Below are positions 32,908 through 44,269 of a DNA stretch of 64,000 nt, one piece after another. A program made the translations under genes and the position numbers. Within the stretch, counting starts at the first letter, position 1, and every line of letters starts with the position of its first letter. The DNA is taken from contig JAVMKO010000003.1 of assembly GCA_032164245.1 (NCBI GenBank), forward strand, positions 62,504,390 through 62,568,389, in the 5' to 3' direction. Below the pieces are notes generated by a model, which was not told the origin of the DNA, searched no databases, and saw nothing but the letters and a program-made list of their open reading frames with translations. This DNA comes from Sternotherus odoratus (taxonomy: Eukaryota > Chordata > Testudines > Kinosternidae).

Positions 32908-32962
32908 AAAAAAAAAAATAATAAAAAAATAAAAAAAATAATAACAAAAAAACCCACAACCA
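32908..32962. repeat. A-rich low-complexity tract
   Basis: A runs interrupted by single T and later C (aataataaaaaaataaaaaa…). Possibly the decayed poly(A) tail of a retroposed sequence, but no body was recognised beside it. Confidence 0.7.
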
Positions 32963-33066
32963 CACCACACCCTGAAAGATTTAAGAAAAGTAAGTGTCTG
33001 GTAAACTAATCATAGGAAACTATAAATAATGTTTCCAACACAGTACTTCAGACATGCCTGGAGGAT

Positions 33067-33362
33067 CAGGGCTTATCTACATGGTACATTTGTCTGAAGC
33101 ACAGGAGTGTAAATTCCAGTGCATTCTAGTGTGTTGCACACTTACTGGTGTATATGGGCCTGTGGGGACTCAAAGTTCCCTAATACATGTTACTGTAGTA
33201 CAGTTTGAATTGGGACTACATTAGTGAGCACTTATTAGGAACACATTAGGAACAGTTATTGGCCCTGCTGCACTCACTACGGACCAGTTAGTGTGCAACA
33301 CTAGTTCACCCAGGAATTTACATCCCTCCAGTGTGGACTATACGCCATGAAGACAAGCTCTC
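33067..33362. mobile_element. MITE with CAGGGCTTATCTACATGG-type ends
   Basis: The left end CAGGGCTTATCTACATGG and the right end (inverse: GAGAGCTTGTCTTCATGG) are imperfect inverted repeats. The interior is built around 'agtgtgttgcacacttactg' (33127) and 'agtgtgcaacactag'. Similar TGTCTACAC-ended MITEs are common in turtles. The target duplication is not clear, so the superfamily is left open. Confidence 0.6.
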
Positions 33363-33364
33363 AG

Positions 33365-35815
33365 TGAAATAAAGTGCCAGGTCCCTACCTAAAGGGGATA
33401 GATAGAAGAATGAGGGTCACAGTGTTTAACATTATACACACATAACGTGAAGGTTAGAGTTGGCAATGAAGACAGAGGCAAAACAAGAGATCCTTTTGGA
33501 GGGATTTGAAAGAGTAGGATTCATGGCTCATAGGTTCAACGAGGATATTCCAGACATGGGAGTTGGGATGACACGTTGTGGAGACATTTGTGTTTGAAGG
33601 TGATGGTTGAAGTGTCTGCACCTGTGCCATGGCTACAGTACATCTAATACAGTGTTTGTGTAGGGAATGCCACACAGAAAGTTTCACACTGCGCATTTTG
33701 AAGACAGCTGTTCTAGAGCTGCCTAAATAGAGGAGACACAGATAAGGTCACCCACAGAATTAATTGCCTTTCCCATAGACATATCAAGTGACAACCAATT
33801 GTCAGCAAGTTAAAAAATAAAATCAAAGATGCTACTAATAAATGATCCCTTAAGAAAAAAAGCTTTCCAGACAATCATGTATAAAATTATGCAACAAACA
33901 TGTGACTGAGTACATGGATCCACACCTCATCATTGAGCAGTCTGTGGCTTGAAACAAACTTCAGGCCAAGAAAGTAGTCATATCAGTGTTGATGTCATTC
34001 TTTAAAGCAGATTGGTGTGCTATTGATGAGTCTATTTCAAGGTTACTGGATAAAACAAATTAGAAAAATATTGGAGACACCAAGTATAGTCATTTGAAGA
34101 TCTTGGGGGCGGGGGAGAAAAATTACAAGCCTCCATCCCAACTCAAATCAGCTCCAGGAGAAGCATCTAGAAGACCAATACAAAGCCCAATATACTTGAA
34201 AATAACTACCCCTTTCACTGTTTTGTGAGTGTCATTAGATTCACCCAATCACAACCAGGATCCTATTGTGCTATTTGTTCAAACATTCAAGACCACAAAA
34301 TCCCTACAGAGTTATGCCACTGCCATGAAGGAGGCAAAAAGGACTATTTGTTCCTCTGCCATTGAGGCAGCCAATTCATACCACACAGAACAAAGCTCTA
34401 GACCAGATTTCGACCTAGATTACCAAAATCACCCCAGCAAGAGGTAAGATCATTTCTACCACTACCACTTTTGGAACTAAATGCAAAAAAACATTTATTC
34501 AGTTCAACTTCCGTTCATTGCCCCCCTCCCCCAACATGTTCACAATACCATACAGACTAATAATTCTATGCACCTATCCAGATAACTCTCCCAAGAACAG
34601 GGAAGGGGGGGGGATGCCTATCTTTGGGTGGTGCTGTTATTACGTTGACTGAGTCATGCAAGATATTTAGGTTTAAAGTGTTGCTCAGAAGTAAATTCTC
34701 TCAAACTACACCTATCTGGCTTGTGGATTAGAGAAAGGAGAATGCATATGATTTTTCTACAGTACCTCTATGCTAGGTACTGGCAACCATAATCTATGAT
34801 ATGAAAGAAAAAAAATGTAACACCTTATATCTTGCTGCCCACCTTTACCTGGGTTTGGCAACAGAAGAACACATACAACCGAAGAAAAGATTTAATGCCA
34901 GTCTAAAGTTAGGTCACAATCTAAAGATAGATTGGTCTGGATGATTAGTTCCTCTAAATGTTTTAATATATTGAAATATGAAAGCACAAAATCTGAATCT
35001 TTTCTGCATCTTATTTCACAGGAGCCAGTTGTAGCTGTAATTATAATTTAGAAGAGTTCAAAGTCAGACAGATTTTAGTCTTAACTTTGTTCCATGAGGA
35101 AATAGGAGAATGCCTAGCCAATTTTCAAAGGCCTTCTACTGATACGGTTAATTGTTGCCTTTAGTTCAAACCACTGACAGAAACAATCACTTTGAATATT
35201 ATCTCAAGTCATAGGATAGAGAAGCAATTACAAACCTTGACAGCTTTTGGCTCTAGATTTATGGCTTTTCTGCCAACAGTATAATCCCAAAACATACCAT
35301 AATTATCCTGAAAATTTACACATGCCAATTTTATTACCATATGAAGTGTTTTCTTTATTTCTGTTTTGCTTAGTGAAAACTAAGCTATAAAACTTAGGAG
35401 CTATAGTACTTCTGATAAGATAAACAAGTTCCATGTCCATCACACATGTTCTCAAACATTTGATTTAGCCAGATGTCAAAGATTTTGGTTTTAAATCTCA
35501 TGGAATATTTAAAAGTTAAATGACAAATCACCATCAACACAATAGGCATTAGAATAAGCTACTGTTTAAATACATTTCTCAAACCCATATAATCAGTAAA
35601 CAATGTGACTTGTTTCAAGAGTATTTAAAATAATTTCCCCCAAATATGACATATTCCAGTGCATACAACAAAGTCTTATAAGAGACCATCCACTTGGGTA
35701 CCAAGTGAATGCACGTTTTCCCCCTAATTGTATCAAGCATAATTAGGATAGTTACATATTTAAGTTCTACCATTAATTTCAAGTGAAAAACTAGTCTTGT
35801 CTACACAAATAGACT
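33365..35815. other. AT-rich sequence, nothing recognised
   Basis: No gene or defined transposon. A G run lies near 34606. The part at 34960-35780 is repeat-poor and smooth, again a candidate for conserved non-coding sequence that I cannot confirm. Confidence 0.4.
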
Positions 35816-35819
35816 GCAA

Positions 35820-36295
35820 GTGTCATAGGATGATTGACCCTTTTAAGGGGAGCTGGGCCCAATCCGACCAGTGAATAATCAAGGACCTCACAGCATCATG
35901 TAGGAGGCAACTGAGCAGGGATTAGCTTAAAGACCACCTGGGCCTCATGAAAGCAGACAATTAGTTCAGTTCAGTGGAAGCTGCAGAATTATGGAGACTC
36001 TAGACCAGGGCAAGTACCAGGAAGGAGGCTCACCACACTAGTTAGAGGACAACTGACTGGGGATACCTGCTGTACAGGGAGTAGCAGAAGCCCTCTGAGA
36101 CAGAGCCTTTAAGGAGTCAAGCAGCAGGACCTGTTTTACCTGTTTTGACTCATGGTGAACTGTTTGAACAACTAGTCAATCCTGGGGAAAAGAAGATTAA
36201 ATAGTGACACTATTAGGAGTGTCACTGATGTACTGACCAGTGAGTGCCCTTCCAACTGACATGCAAGTAGATAAACTGAGGCACAAGCAGGGTTT
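35820..36295 (+). repeat. Possible LTR-like repeat
   Basis: Begins TGTCATAGGATG, followed by 'gacccttttaaggggagctg', the CCCTTTAAG-type motif seen in several turtle LTRs (also at 5564 and 63350 in this window). No matching right end or target duplication was found. Confidence 0.35.
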
Positions 36296-36299
36296 GCTG

Positions 36300-39200
36300 C
36301 TGGGATTGGAAAGATTTGGCTAGATCCACTTTTAAAAATCAGCACAATAATATATGTTGAGATAAATTTAATATTTTATCAGATATCATTTGTTATCTAA
36401 AGTTACAATCACCTAGAAAACACAGTTTAGTTGGTATGGAATTTTCTATTATTCCCAAATTCTAGAAGAATTTACTTATTTTCTTCACTATGGGTTGTTA
36501 TAATATCCTAGTAAAAATAGTCTCATAAGAAGGTATCCCTAAATAATCTCAATGCCAAAAGGCAGAAGATTGTTTAAACCATGGGAGAAGAAGTGTTCAT
36601 AAAACAATTGAGCACATCATGCAGACAACTGTTTCTGAATATTTGTTCCAATTTAAATGGAAGTTGCTTTGGTCATACAATACTAATATTAAGATTGTAT
36701 ACTTATATGCTCCAAGAAAGTGAATTAATAACTGTCCTTTCATGAGCAGTCACATCAAAATTCATTGCAAAAAAGTGTCGCATTATCAAATTCATGGACC
36801 AAAAACTGTATTCTCTAGCTTGTGTTGCTACTTGCAGCGATGCAGTGCACCTAAATTTTCAAACATTCAGTGCTGAACAGTAAGCCAAAGAGATCACTAT
36901 TTCCAAACAAACACATTTAAGATAATCATGAGCGGCTTGTAGCTCATATCTGGGTTCTTGAATTCATATCCATCACAGTAATAACGGAGTGATTCCTAAA
37001 ATTCTTCACATGAAAAAAAAGACTCAAATTGTTGAATAGAGTATTTCTTATAATTATTTCCTCATTTCTACTGCACAAGGAGACCCCCAAAAGATTATTG
37101 GAAGAGGTGAGTGATGTCTGGATCACATTCTGGCACAGGGAATTTTTAGACATCCATCATGACTTTGAAATTACCTAGAAAAGCAGATATATCAGGGGAA
37201 GCAAAAGTGACTCTAGTGACAATTTTAATCTGTGCGTCATTGACAAATGAAATTAAAGTACTTTGGTTCATCACTATTATATCTTGGGAAACACTGTGCT
37301 AATTTAACCCAGGCTTGGAGCAGTGCTCCAATTCCACTCCAGCTCCAGGCAAAAACCTGCAGCTCCACCTCCAGCTCCAGGCACTGCTCCAAAGCCCAGA
37401 ATTTGAGTGAGTGAAATTTGAGTGAAAACAGTGATCTTTAGGACAAGGAAATGATCATAAATACAGCACTGACTTAACCTAATAACTGAGTTTGAAAAAA
37501 GTTGAGTGAGTGTTACTTCATGTTGGGTGCAGTTTTCTATAATTATTTCAGATAGTGGTTCTGTGGCATTGACAGTACCTCATTGCTAATGCATGCTCGG
37601 TAATCAGGAAACATTTTATTAAAACAATGAGATGCCGAATGTAGTCCAAAATACAACCTATTTTTAAAATTAGTCATAACCAGTTTCCTGTCTCTACCAA
37701 AAAATCAGCAGTTGTTTCTATAGTGACTATAATGCTGTTCTTGCATCACTACACTCTATCAGTGTTGCACTTAATGCCATCACAAAATGATTGAAGCAAG
37801 AACCTGTTTGCAGTCATGTCCCATTTATAGAAGGCTTTAGATTTATAGATAAAGTTAAAAAAAGTTTCAAACTGTTCAAATGCAATGACAAAAGATTATG
37901 TAACCTAGTTATATAAAGTTCTGAAAACACTTTTGGTACATCTTGATCTATTTTTGATTTTGTTATGTTTGAGAGAAAAGTAATATGTGGAAATAAATAT
38001 AAAAAATAAATAGCTGCAGGGTGTTATTTTACTTTAATATTTAAATTGATGCTAATTAATTCAGTGATTACTCTTTCAATATTGCTGGAATTTAAACTTG
38101 TCTTGACTTAACAAAAACCAACCAAAAAAAACCAACCAAAAAGCAACGTGCATGTGCAGAGGTAAAATGAAAACATTTGAGTTGTGCTTCAGAATAGTGT
38201 TATATTTTCAAAATTTACATACTTAATGTACCAACAGCCTGTTAAACTAGAGCATCAGAAAGACTCATGTACTGGAGATAAAATACCTTTTCATACACTG
38301 AAAACTTCCTTCTTTTCACAGCAGAAGGGCATTCAGTCATTAGAAAACTTTTGATCTGTGCAAGCTCACCACACTATTTCAACTGAAACCCCCCCCCAGC
38401 TCCAAAACAGATTTAAAAGATAAAAAAATAAAATGGCATTTCAAGTTGAGAACATATCAATAACACTCAAAATTTGCAATAGGTAGTTACTCCATCTTGG
38501 ATGTTGTCCTAACTCCTACATAACATCTTCCTCAGGCCTGTGGTTTATACTGAGTGGCTAGGGGAGCAAAGAGGATGTGATCAGTATTTTCCCTTTGCCT
38601 AAGCAGAATGGCTCCTCTGTTGCCAGAATTCAGCTCTAATTTTCACTGGCAACCAGCTCAGGAACATACAAATATAACTTAAAGCCACCTTCGCACCTCT
38701 TGTCCTAAGTAGCTAAACTGCTCTTCAGAATCTGTTCCAGAAATAGCTTCATATTTACACTGGTGTAACTGAAAGGATAACTTGGCAACGCACAAACTGG
38801 AAAAAGATAGGCAGGCATCCACCTAAGCTGATTCTTGAGCCTGATCCAGTAAGTCTGCACAGACCTCACCTACTGGACTGGGCCCTACAACAGAGCAGGC
38901 CTCAATCCTGTTCTGAGAGACCTCACAACAGCCTTGGATGCTTTTTGATCAGTTACCATCTCTTTGAGTTTTATTTCTTACCTTCACCAAACCACCACGA
39001 CAATCTCCCACAGCAAGTCTATTTGTAACTTTTCCTAGCTCTTGGCCTTTTTTTTCAAGGGAGAATCTTGCCACCCTGAGACCTTTCTTCCCCTTGGCTG
39101 TGCTAGCCTTCCCTCCCTTTTGCACTTCCTTTCTGTGCTTTTAACTAACCTCCCCCACCCAGTGGGATAATTAGCTCATTAGCTCATCAAACCCCATTCT

Positions 39201-39415
39201 GCTTCAGGAATTAAGTACTCTCCTTCTCCATCTGGCCTTTCCTGGTGGGGCTAATTAACACTTATGTGATTACAGTGTTTGGTCACCTACTGACTCTCAT
39301 CACTCCATCACAAGTCCTGATAGGTGAGTTTGCACAAAACAATGGTGGTGGAAAGGGAGGTAGCCATCCCTCATATTTTTTAGCCCACTGGTATTAACGT
39401 GCGATACGCAAGACC
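36300..39415. other. AT-rich sequence with one small MITE remnant
   Basis: Mostly unique AT-rich DNA. The text at 37312-37402 (gcttggagcagtgctccaat … gctccaggcactgctccaaa) resembles one end of a reptile hAT-type MITE rich in GGAGC / GCTCC repeats. Nothing else is recognised. Confidence 0.4.
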
Positions 39416-39417
39416 TA

Positions 39418-39975
39418 GGATTGCCAGGTATCCAGTTTTTGACCAGAAAATTCAGTCAAAAAGAGAACCTGTCAGTGTCCAGTCAGCACAGCTGACCAGA
39501 CACTAAAAGCCTGGGTGGCCACAGTAATCAGCCTCTACCACTGTAGGGTGGGAAGAACAATAGCTATGGCTGGAGCCACATGAAGGAGCTGCTCTCTGCT
39601 CAGTTGCTGAAGCCTGACAGAGAGCAGTGGCTGGCTTCTGGACTGAGCTCCAAGAGGTATGTGCTGCCACCAGGGGGAGGGGGAAATCCTGTCCACCTAC
39701 CCCTTGTGCCCCAATTGCCCTGGTGCCTCACTACAGAGTCTGATCCCTCCTACCCCCTTGCTCCAGGGACCAACTTCATCATGTCATACGTGATCCCCCT
39801 GCAGTGTGCACTGTGCCCCGGTTGGGCAGGGAGGTGTTTCCACATCAGCCCTTCCCAGCCTCGCTTTGCAGACAGCAGGTGAGTCCCAGGAGAGGGGATT
39901 TCGCCGGGGTAGGGCCTTCGGGAAAGGGGCAGGGCAAGGGCATTCACCTTTCAGCAATTAGAAAGTTGGCAACCC
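39418..39975. mobile_element. TA-flanked DNA transposon remnant
   Basis: The left end GGATTGCCAGGTATCC follows TA (39416-39417). The right end reads AGTTGGCAACCC followed by TA (39976-39977). The ends are inverse complements over GGRTTGCCA. The interior is GC-richer than its surroundings and codes for no transposase; the 100- and 89-residue frames inside lack motifs. TA boundaries point to a Tc1/mariner-type or similar element; hAT is the alternative if the TA is accidental. Confidence 0.55.
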
Positions 39976-40244
39976 TAAATATTCCATGGTTCAAGTTCCT
40001 CTCCCACCTACAAGCAGGAATCACTGGGCTATTGGATATTCTGATATGGCGCTTCCTCAGTGTCTCCTATTGAAGATGTTACACTGTGGATAAAAAAATT
40101 TAAAAGTCACTGGGACTGGATCCTCTCATGAGTGCTCTAACACTGCGCTACAAGTCACTCCTACACTCTCTTGCACATGCAATGATTCCTTGTTTATTCA
40201 CACTGGAACAACTTCAACGGCAGAGGCTAAGCAAAACACCTCCT

Positions 40245-40388
40245 CCCATAGCTTACTGGGTAGAGCATGTAGGTATCACAAAGGTAGCAAATTGCAGTTC
40301 AAATCCCTCCCTCTCCTAAATTGGTGGGGGGATTTGAATCAGTGGTTTCCCACATCCCAGGCAAGTAGACTAACTGCTGGGATAAAAC
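40245..40388. repeat. Inverted tRNA-like dimer, copy 3
   Basis: Plus half: TAGCTTACTGGGTAGAGC (A-box-like) and GCAGTTCAAATCC (B-box-like), spaced as in a tRNA. Linker: CTCCTAAATTGGTGGGG. Minus half: CCACTGATTCAAATCCC. This copy keeps the best A box of the five. Confidence 0.65.
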
Positions 40389-40479
40389 TTACAAGAGAGG
40401 TCCCCTTTCTTGCTGTTGTCCTCTTCTTGCATAGCCAGGTCAGTGTGCAGTTTACACCAGGTCCATCACTGGGCTAGGT

Positions 40480-42640
40480 TTGCATCTGAAAATTCCAAAC
40501 TGTGGTGACTTCAAACTGAGTTCCATGGTTCACGCTGCCAGTTGCTGCATTCCAGAGAACTCATAGTTCGGACATTGCCATTATGTTACACAAGAAAAAA
40601 GTGAGGTTGAAAGCTAGGTCAGCTAAACAAGTGGAACTTCATTAAAACACTATGGACAGCTTTGCCCAGGTGGCTTTATTGCTCCTAATTCCATTTATGT
40701 TCCTGAACGGATCATTATTAGGGGACATGGGCCCTTTGACTCCACTTTTACTGTAGCCTCAGTGGTTCGTGTGGCCCCTTCATACGTGGAGGGCACTAGG
40801 GAAAAACATAGCAGCCCTCAACAAATCCTGACCTTGATCTATGCATGCTCCTGGCATCCTGCCTCTGTTCAGTGGAATTGTATTAGCTCCACTGTGGACA
40901 GGGTTATATAAAGCCATGGATTTGCCCCTAATTTTTTATGCTTACAAATATCCTACTAGCTATGAAATCTCTACAGACTCTGAGGCCTGACTAGACTTGC
41001 ACATACACTATTTCTTTCCAGATAACAAATTATAGCCAGGATTTAACCTGCATGAAGAGATCAATAACAGAAAATCTCATTTCAACATTCATACTTCACC
41101 TAAAATTATATTTCCCTATCATGTACCAGGACACCTTTAAAAGGCTCCTCCAAATAATTATACTTCCTCCTAGAGACATAGACAATAGATCACTGACAGA
41201 GGAGGTAAATTGTAATCTGTAATTTCACTTGTTTAAATGTATGTGATGAACTACCAAGAATGGTACCAACATATCACATGGAGCTGACTGCCCAGCACAG
41301 TGATGATGAGCTAACATAACAGCCCAGACAATTTGGAGTGTTGAGTAATATTTGGGGATTATGGTTGTCCTTAGAAACCCAGCCATGTCTGGCATCTGCT
41401 ATTCATTTCATGTCTGTTTTAGTCTTATTGTTATGAAGTGGTTTGGAGTGATTGCATTACGGGAGCTATATGAAGTAAAGTGATTGTCTGATTGATTCTG
41501 CCCATCTCTACTAGATAAGTCAGGCTATGCTAATAACAGCTGCCAGAGTGAATTCTCTACAGATTGTAAAAAGTACCTATTTATTTCAGATAACTAACTC
41601 ATTTCATAACTTAAAACTATTGTTTTGTTATTGGATGGTCAAATTATTTTGCTATTAACTACTAATTCATGGGTCTACAGAATCACTGAAAATCATATGG
41701 GAGACAATAATATAACTAGAAAACAGCAAACAAAGGTGTTTGAGACTTAGAAAATCCCTTGGCAGCCTTCTATCTGTCAGTTTTCCAGGGCAGGGCCACA
41801 GGAATAAGTTGAGGGGAAAGACAAAATAATGGATATATGTGCTGGATAAAATATTTATTATCAACTGTCCATAAGGGAGACATACACACAGAGATGCACA
41901 CATCTAGAATTTTCTTATCTGGTCCCGAGCATTTAACTGAACTTCCTAACAATTGCTAATCTATATGTTAGGGTGGTATTTGAGTTTCTCGTTAGTATTG
42001 CATCCTTTACTTCAACTTCGGGGGGGGGGGGGAGGAAGGAGGAGGGGGAAAAGGAGATCTCAGGACGTTTTGTAAATTAATTTTCAGGAAGTGACATGCT
42101 CAGCATCTTTAAGAAGGGGTCTTTCATTACCAGCACTATCAACTATAGCTCTAAATATGCAGCCAGAATACACAATCAATAAGAAGCAACTCAAGAATAG
42201 AATAGTAATAGCTGGCAAAACTGTTCAGAACTGCCTGCTATTTTCTCAATAAATTTTACGTTTTGGAGGAAAACTTACTCAGAAATATTCCCAGAAGTCC
42301 CTCGGGTCCATATCAGGATCCTGAAATCAGTAAAGATAAGAACTCACTCTGTGAGTGTGTGTGCTCGCACGTGGCCACCCATGTATATAAATGCCTTTAT
42401 CCTTGGAAACTTTTACACAGGTGCACTGGGATCCTTTAGGTTCCTCAACTTAACTGTGGCATGGCAGTTTCCTCAAGAGGAAATCAGTCTCCTGCTCAAG
42501 GTTCCCATGGAGAGTAAATTGTATTTTTCTGCACATTTGCACAAATATCAAGACAAAGAGGTATGCAAAATTAAAGTTTGTTCAGAGTAAGTACCACAAA
42601 AATAACAGCGAGAGACCCTGCCTAATTAGTAATAGAAAAT
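40480..42640. other. AT-rich sequence, nothing recognised
   Basis: No gene found. A 13-G run followed by purine-rich sequence lies at 42020-42056. Confidence 0.45.
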
Positions 42641-42659
42641 TGTGGACTTATATGCTCCA

Positions 42660-43580
42660 TATCCACACTTCCAGTACTTCTCCATTACTGTTCTTCAGTA
42701 TGCTGATGTGTGTCATCCTCATACACACGTAGAATGACCTTCAGTCCATACTGGATTTTCTTGCACCAGCTTGCTGAAGCCTAGGATTCTCACTCAGTAT
42801 TGAGAAGACTATCAACCTGCTTCAGGACTTGCACATGACCCACCACAAATCACCAACGACAGTTAGACTTTGGAGACAGTTGAGTACTTTTGCCACCTCG
42901 GTGGCCAACTTTGTTAAAACACAAAAATCGACAGTGAGATCTAGCACAGGATCCAGAAAATGCTCCACTGCATTTTCACAGACTGTGACCTACAGCAAAA
43001 CACCAAGATCCAGGTCTATCTGACATTTGTTGTTTCTACACTCTTCTATGGATGTGAAACATGGGTAACCTATCGACAGCACCTCAAGAGTCTGAAGAGG
43101 TGCCACCAATGATGCCTCTGGAAGATCCTTCACATCAAGTGGTAAGATTGGCACACTAACGCCAGCATGCTTGCTGAAGCCAATGTCACCATCACTGAAG
43201 CAATGATTCTTATTCACTGACTTTGCTGTGCTGGATGTTGTTTGCAGATGCTAGACTCTCGCCTCCCAAAACAAGTCCTTTGCTCTCAGCTCACCCATGA
43301 TCAGATATCACAGTGGTCAGAGAAAACTGATGTAGACATCATGAGGTGGGAGGAGCAAGTCATCAACTACCCCAATGGCACCATATCCTCCATCAGACAT
43401 TAACCCGCTTTGAGTAGAAGTGCCTTTCCCTTGAAGCTGAAAAGAGAGAGAGAAGTAAGGAAAAAGAAAGAACATTCTTCCTGCAGGAAGCTGTCCTACC
43501 ACAAAATGTCTGTACCTACTGTGAGCAGATTTGTGGTTCCAGGATTGGACTCCTGAGTCGTCTCAAGACCCATATGTAAT
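42660..43580 (+). pseudogene. LINE reverse-transcriptase C-terminal relic with zinc-finger end
   Basis: Plus-strand frames read EYFCHLGGQL (42880), then IDSEI, then TLFYGCETWVTYRQHLKSLK (from 43040) and CLWKILHIKW (43110), and finally CTYCEQICGSRIGLLSRLKT (43512-43571). This is the order of the C-terminal part of a widespread non-LTR retrotransposon ORF2 (F.YLGS.LS / LLYGCETW / CLR.IL.I.W / C..C…C.SRIGL.SHL.TH). Several stops and frameshifts separate the blocks. The N-terminal RT and endonuclease are missing. The exact clade cannot be decided here. Confidence 0.8.
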
Positions 43581-43584
43581 TCTG

Positions 43585-44069
43585 TGGTACATATCATTCT
43601 CAAATCAAGGGATCACCAATAAACAATTAATCTCTTAAAATGATTCTTGTGCTTTACCAAACCAGCACAGTTGCCATAGTTATGATGGAAAAAAGATCAA
43701 CAAAAGCATATAGTAAAAAGGAGAGCAAGGTTAAAGGAAAAAAAAACCCAAAACTTGATATCAGGAATGCTCATTTTCTATGTCTCTGCTTCTCTGTCCT
43801 CATCACCAACCCTAAGATCAGTTGTCCCATGGTTTCTTCTGCAGATGCATCAACATTGGCTCATATGCAGGCTCAGGTTGTGATACCATGTACTCACACT
43901 GAATAGCACTTCACAGTATGAGTAGTTATACTTGATAGTTAAATTAGATTGCGTGGAGTAAGGTACTACCCCAGGAGAGTCTATCTCAGGGTCTTATCCT
44001 GCTGCCCATCATATTGGTGTCTGAGAACATAAAATCAATAACAATGGCAGAGTCTCTTAGAACTCTTTC
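43585..44069. other. AT-rich sequence, nothing recognised
   Basis: No gene or transposon end. The 88-residue frame at 43640-43906 has no recognisable domain. Confidence 0.4.
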
Positions 44070-44082
44070 ACAAAATATATGG

Positions 44083-44253
44083 GGTAACAAAGAGTCCTGT
44101 GGCACCTTAAAGACTAACTAACTAAAGTATTGAAGCATAAGCTTTCGTGGGCTAATTCATATGCTTCAATACTTTAGTTAGTCTTTAAGGTGCCACAGGA
44201 CTCTTTGTTACCTCTGCTATTCCAGACTAACACGGCTACCTCTCTGATTCTTG
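44083..44253 (-). mobile_element. Young foldback SINE with 13-bp target duplication
   Basis: Flanked by identical ACAAAATATATGG at 44070-44082 and 44254-44266. On the minus strand it begins GAATCAGAGAGGTAGCCGTG, the family head, runs through the body, then turns back on itself. The arms 44083-44139 and 44160-44212 are exact inverse complements except for a 4-nt duplication (AACT) in the left arm; the loop is 20 nt (44140-44159). One duplication around the whole unit shows the inversion arose before or during integration. It is the youngest-looking insertion in the window. Confidence 0.88.
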
Positions 44254-44269
44254 ACAAAATATATGGTAA

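Noticed and set aside
39580..40073. 89- and 100-residue frames, with a splice-donor-like CAGCAGGTGAGTCC near 39874
   Set aside because: They fall in a TA-flanked transposon remnant. The donor-like motif has no paired acceptor or coding signal that I can support.
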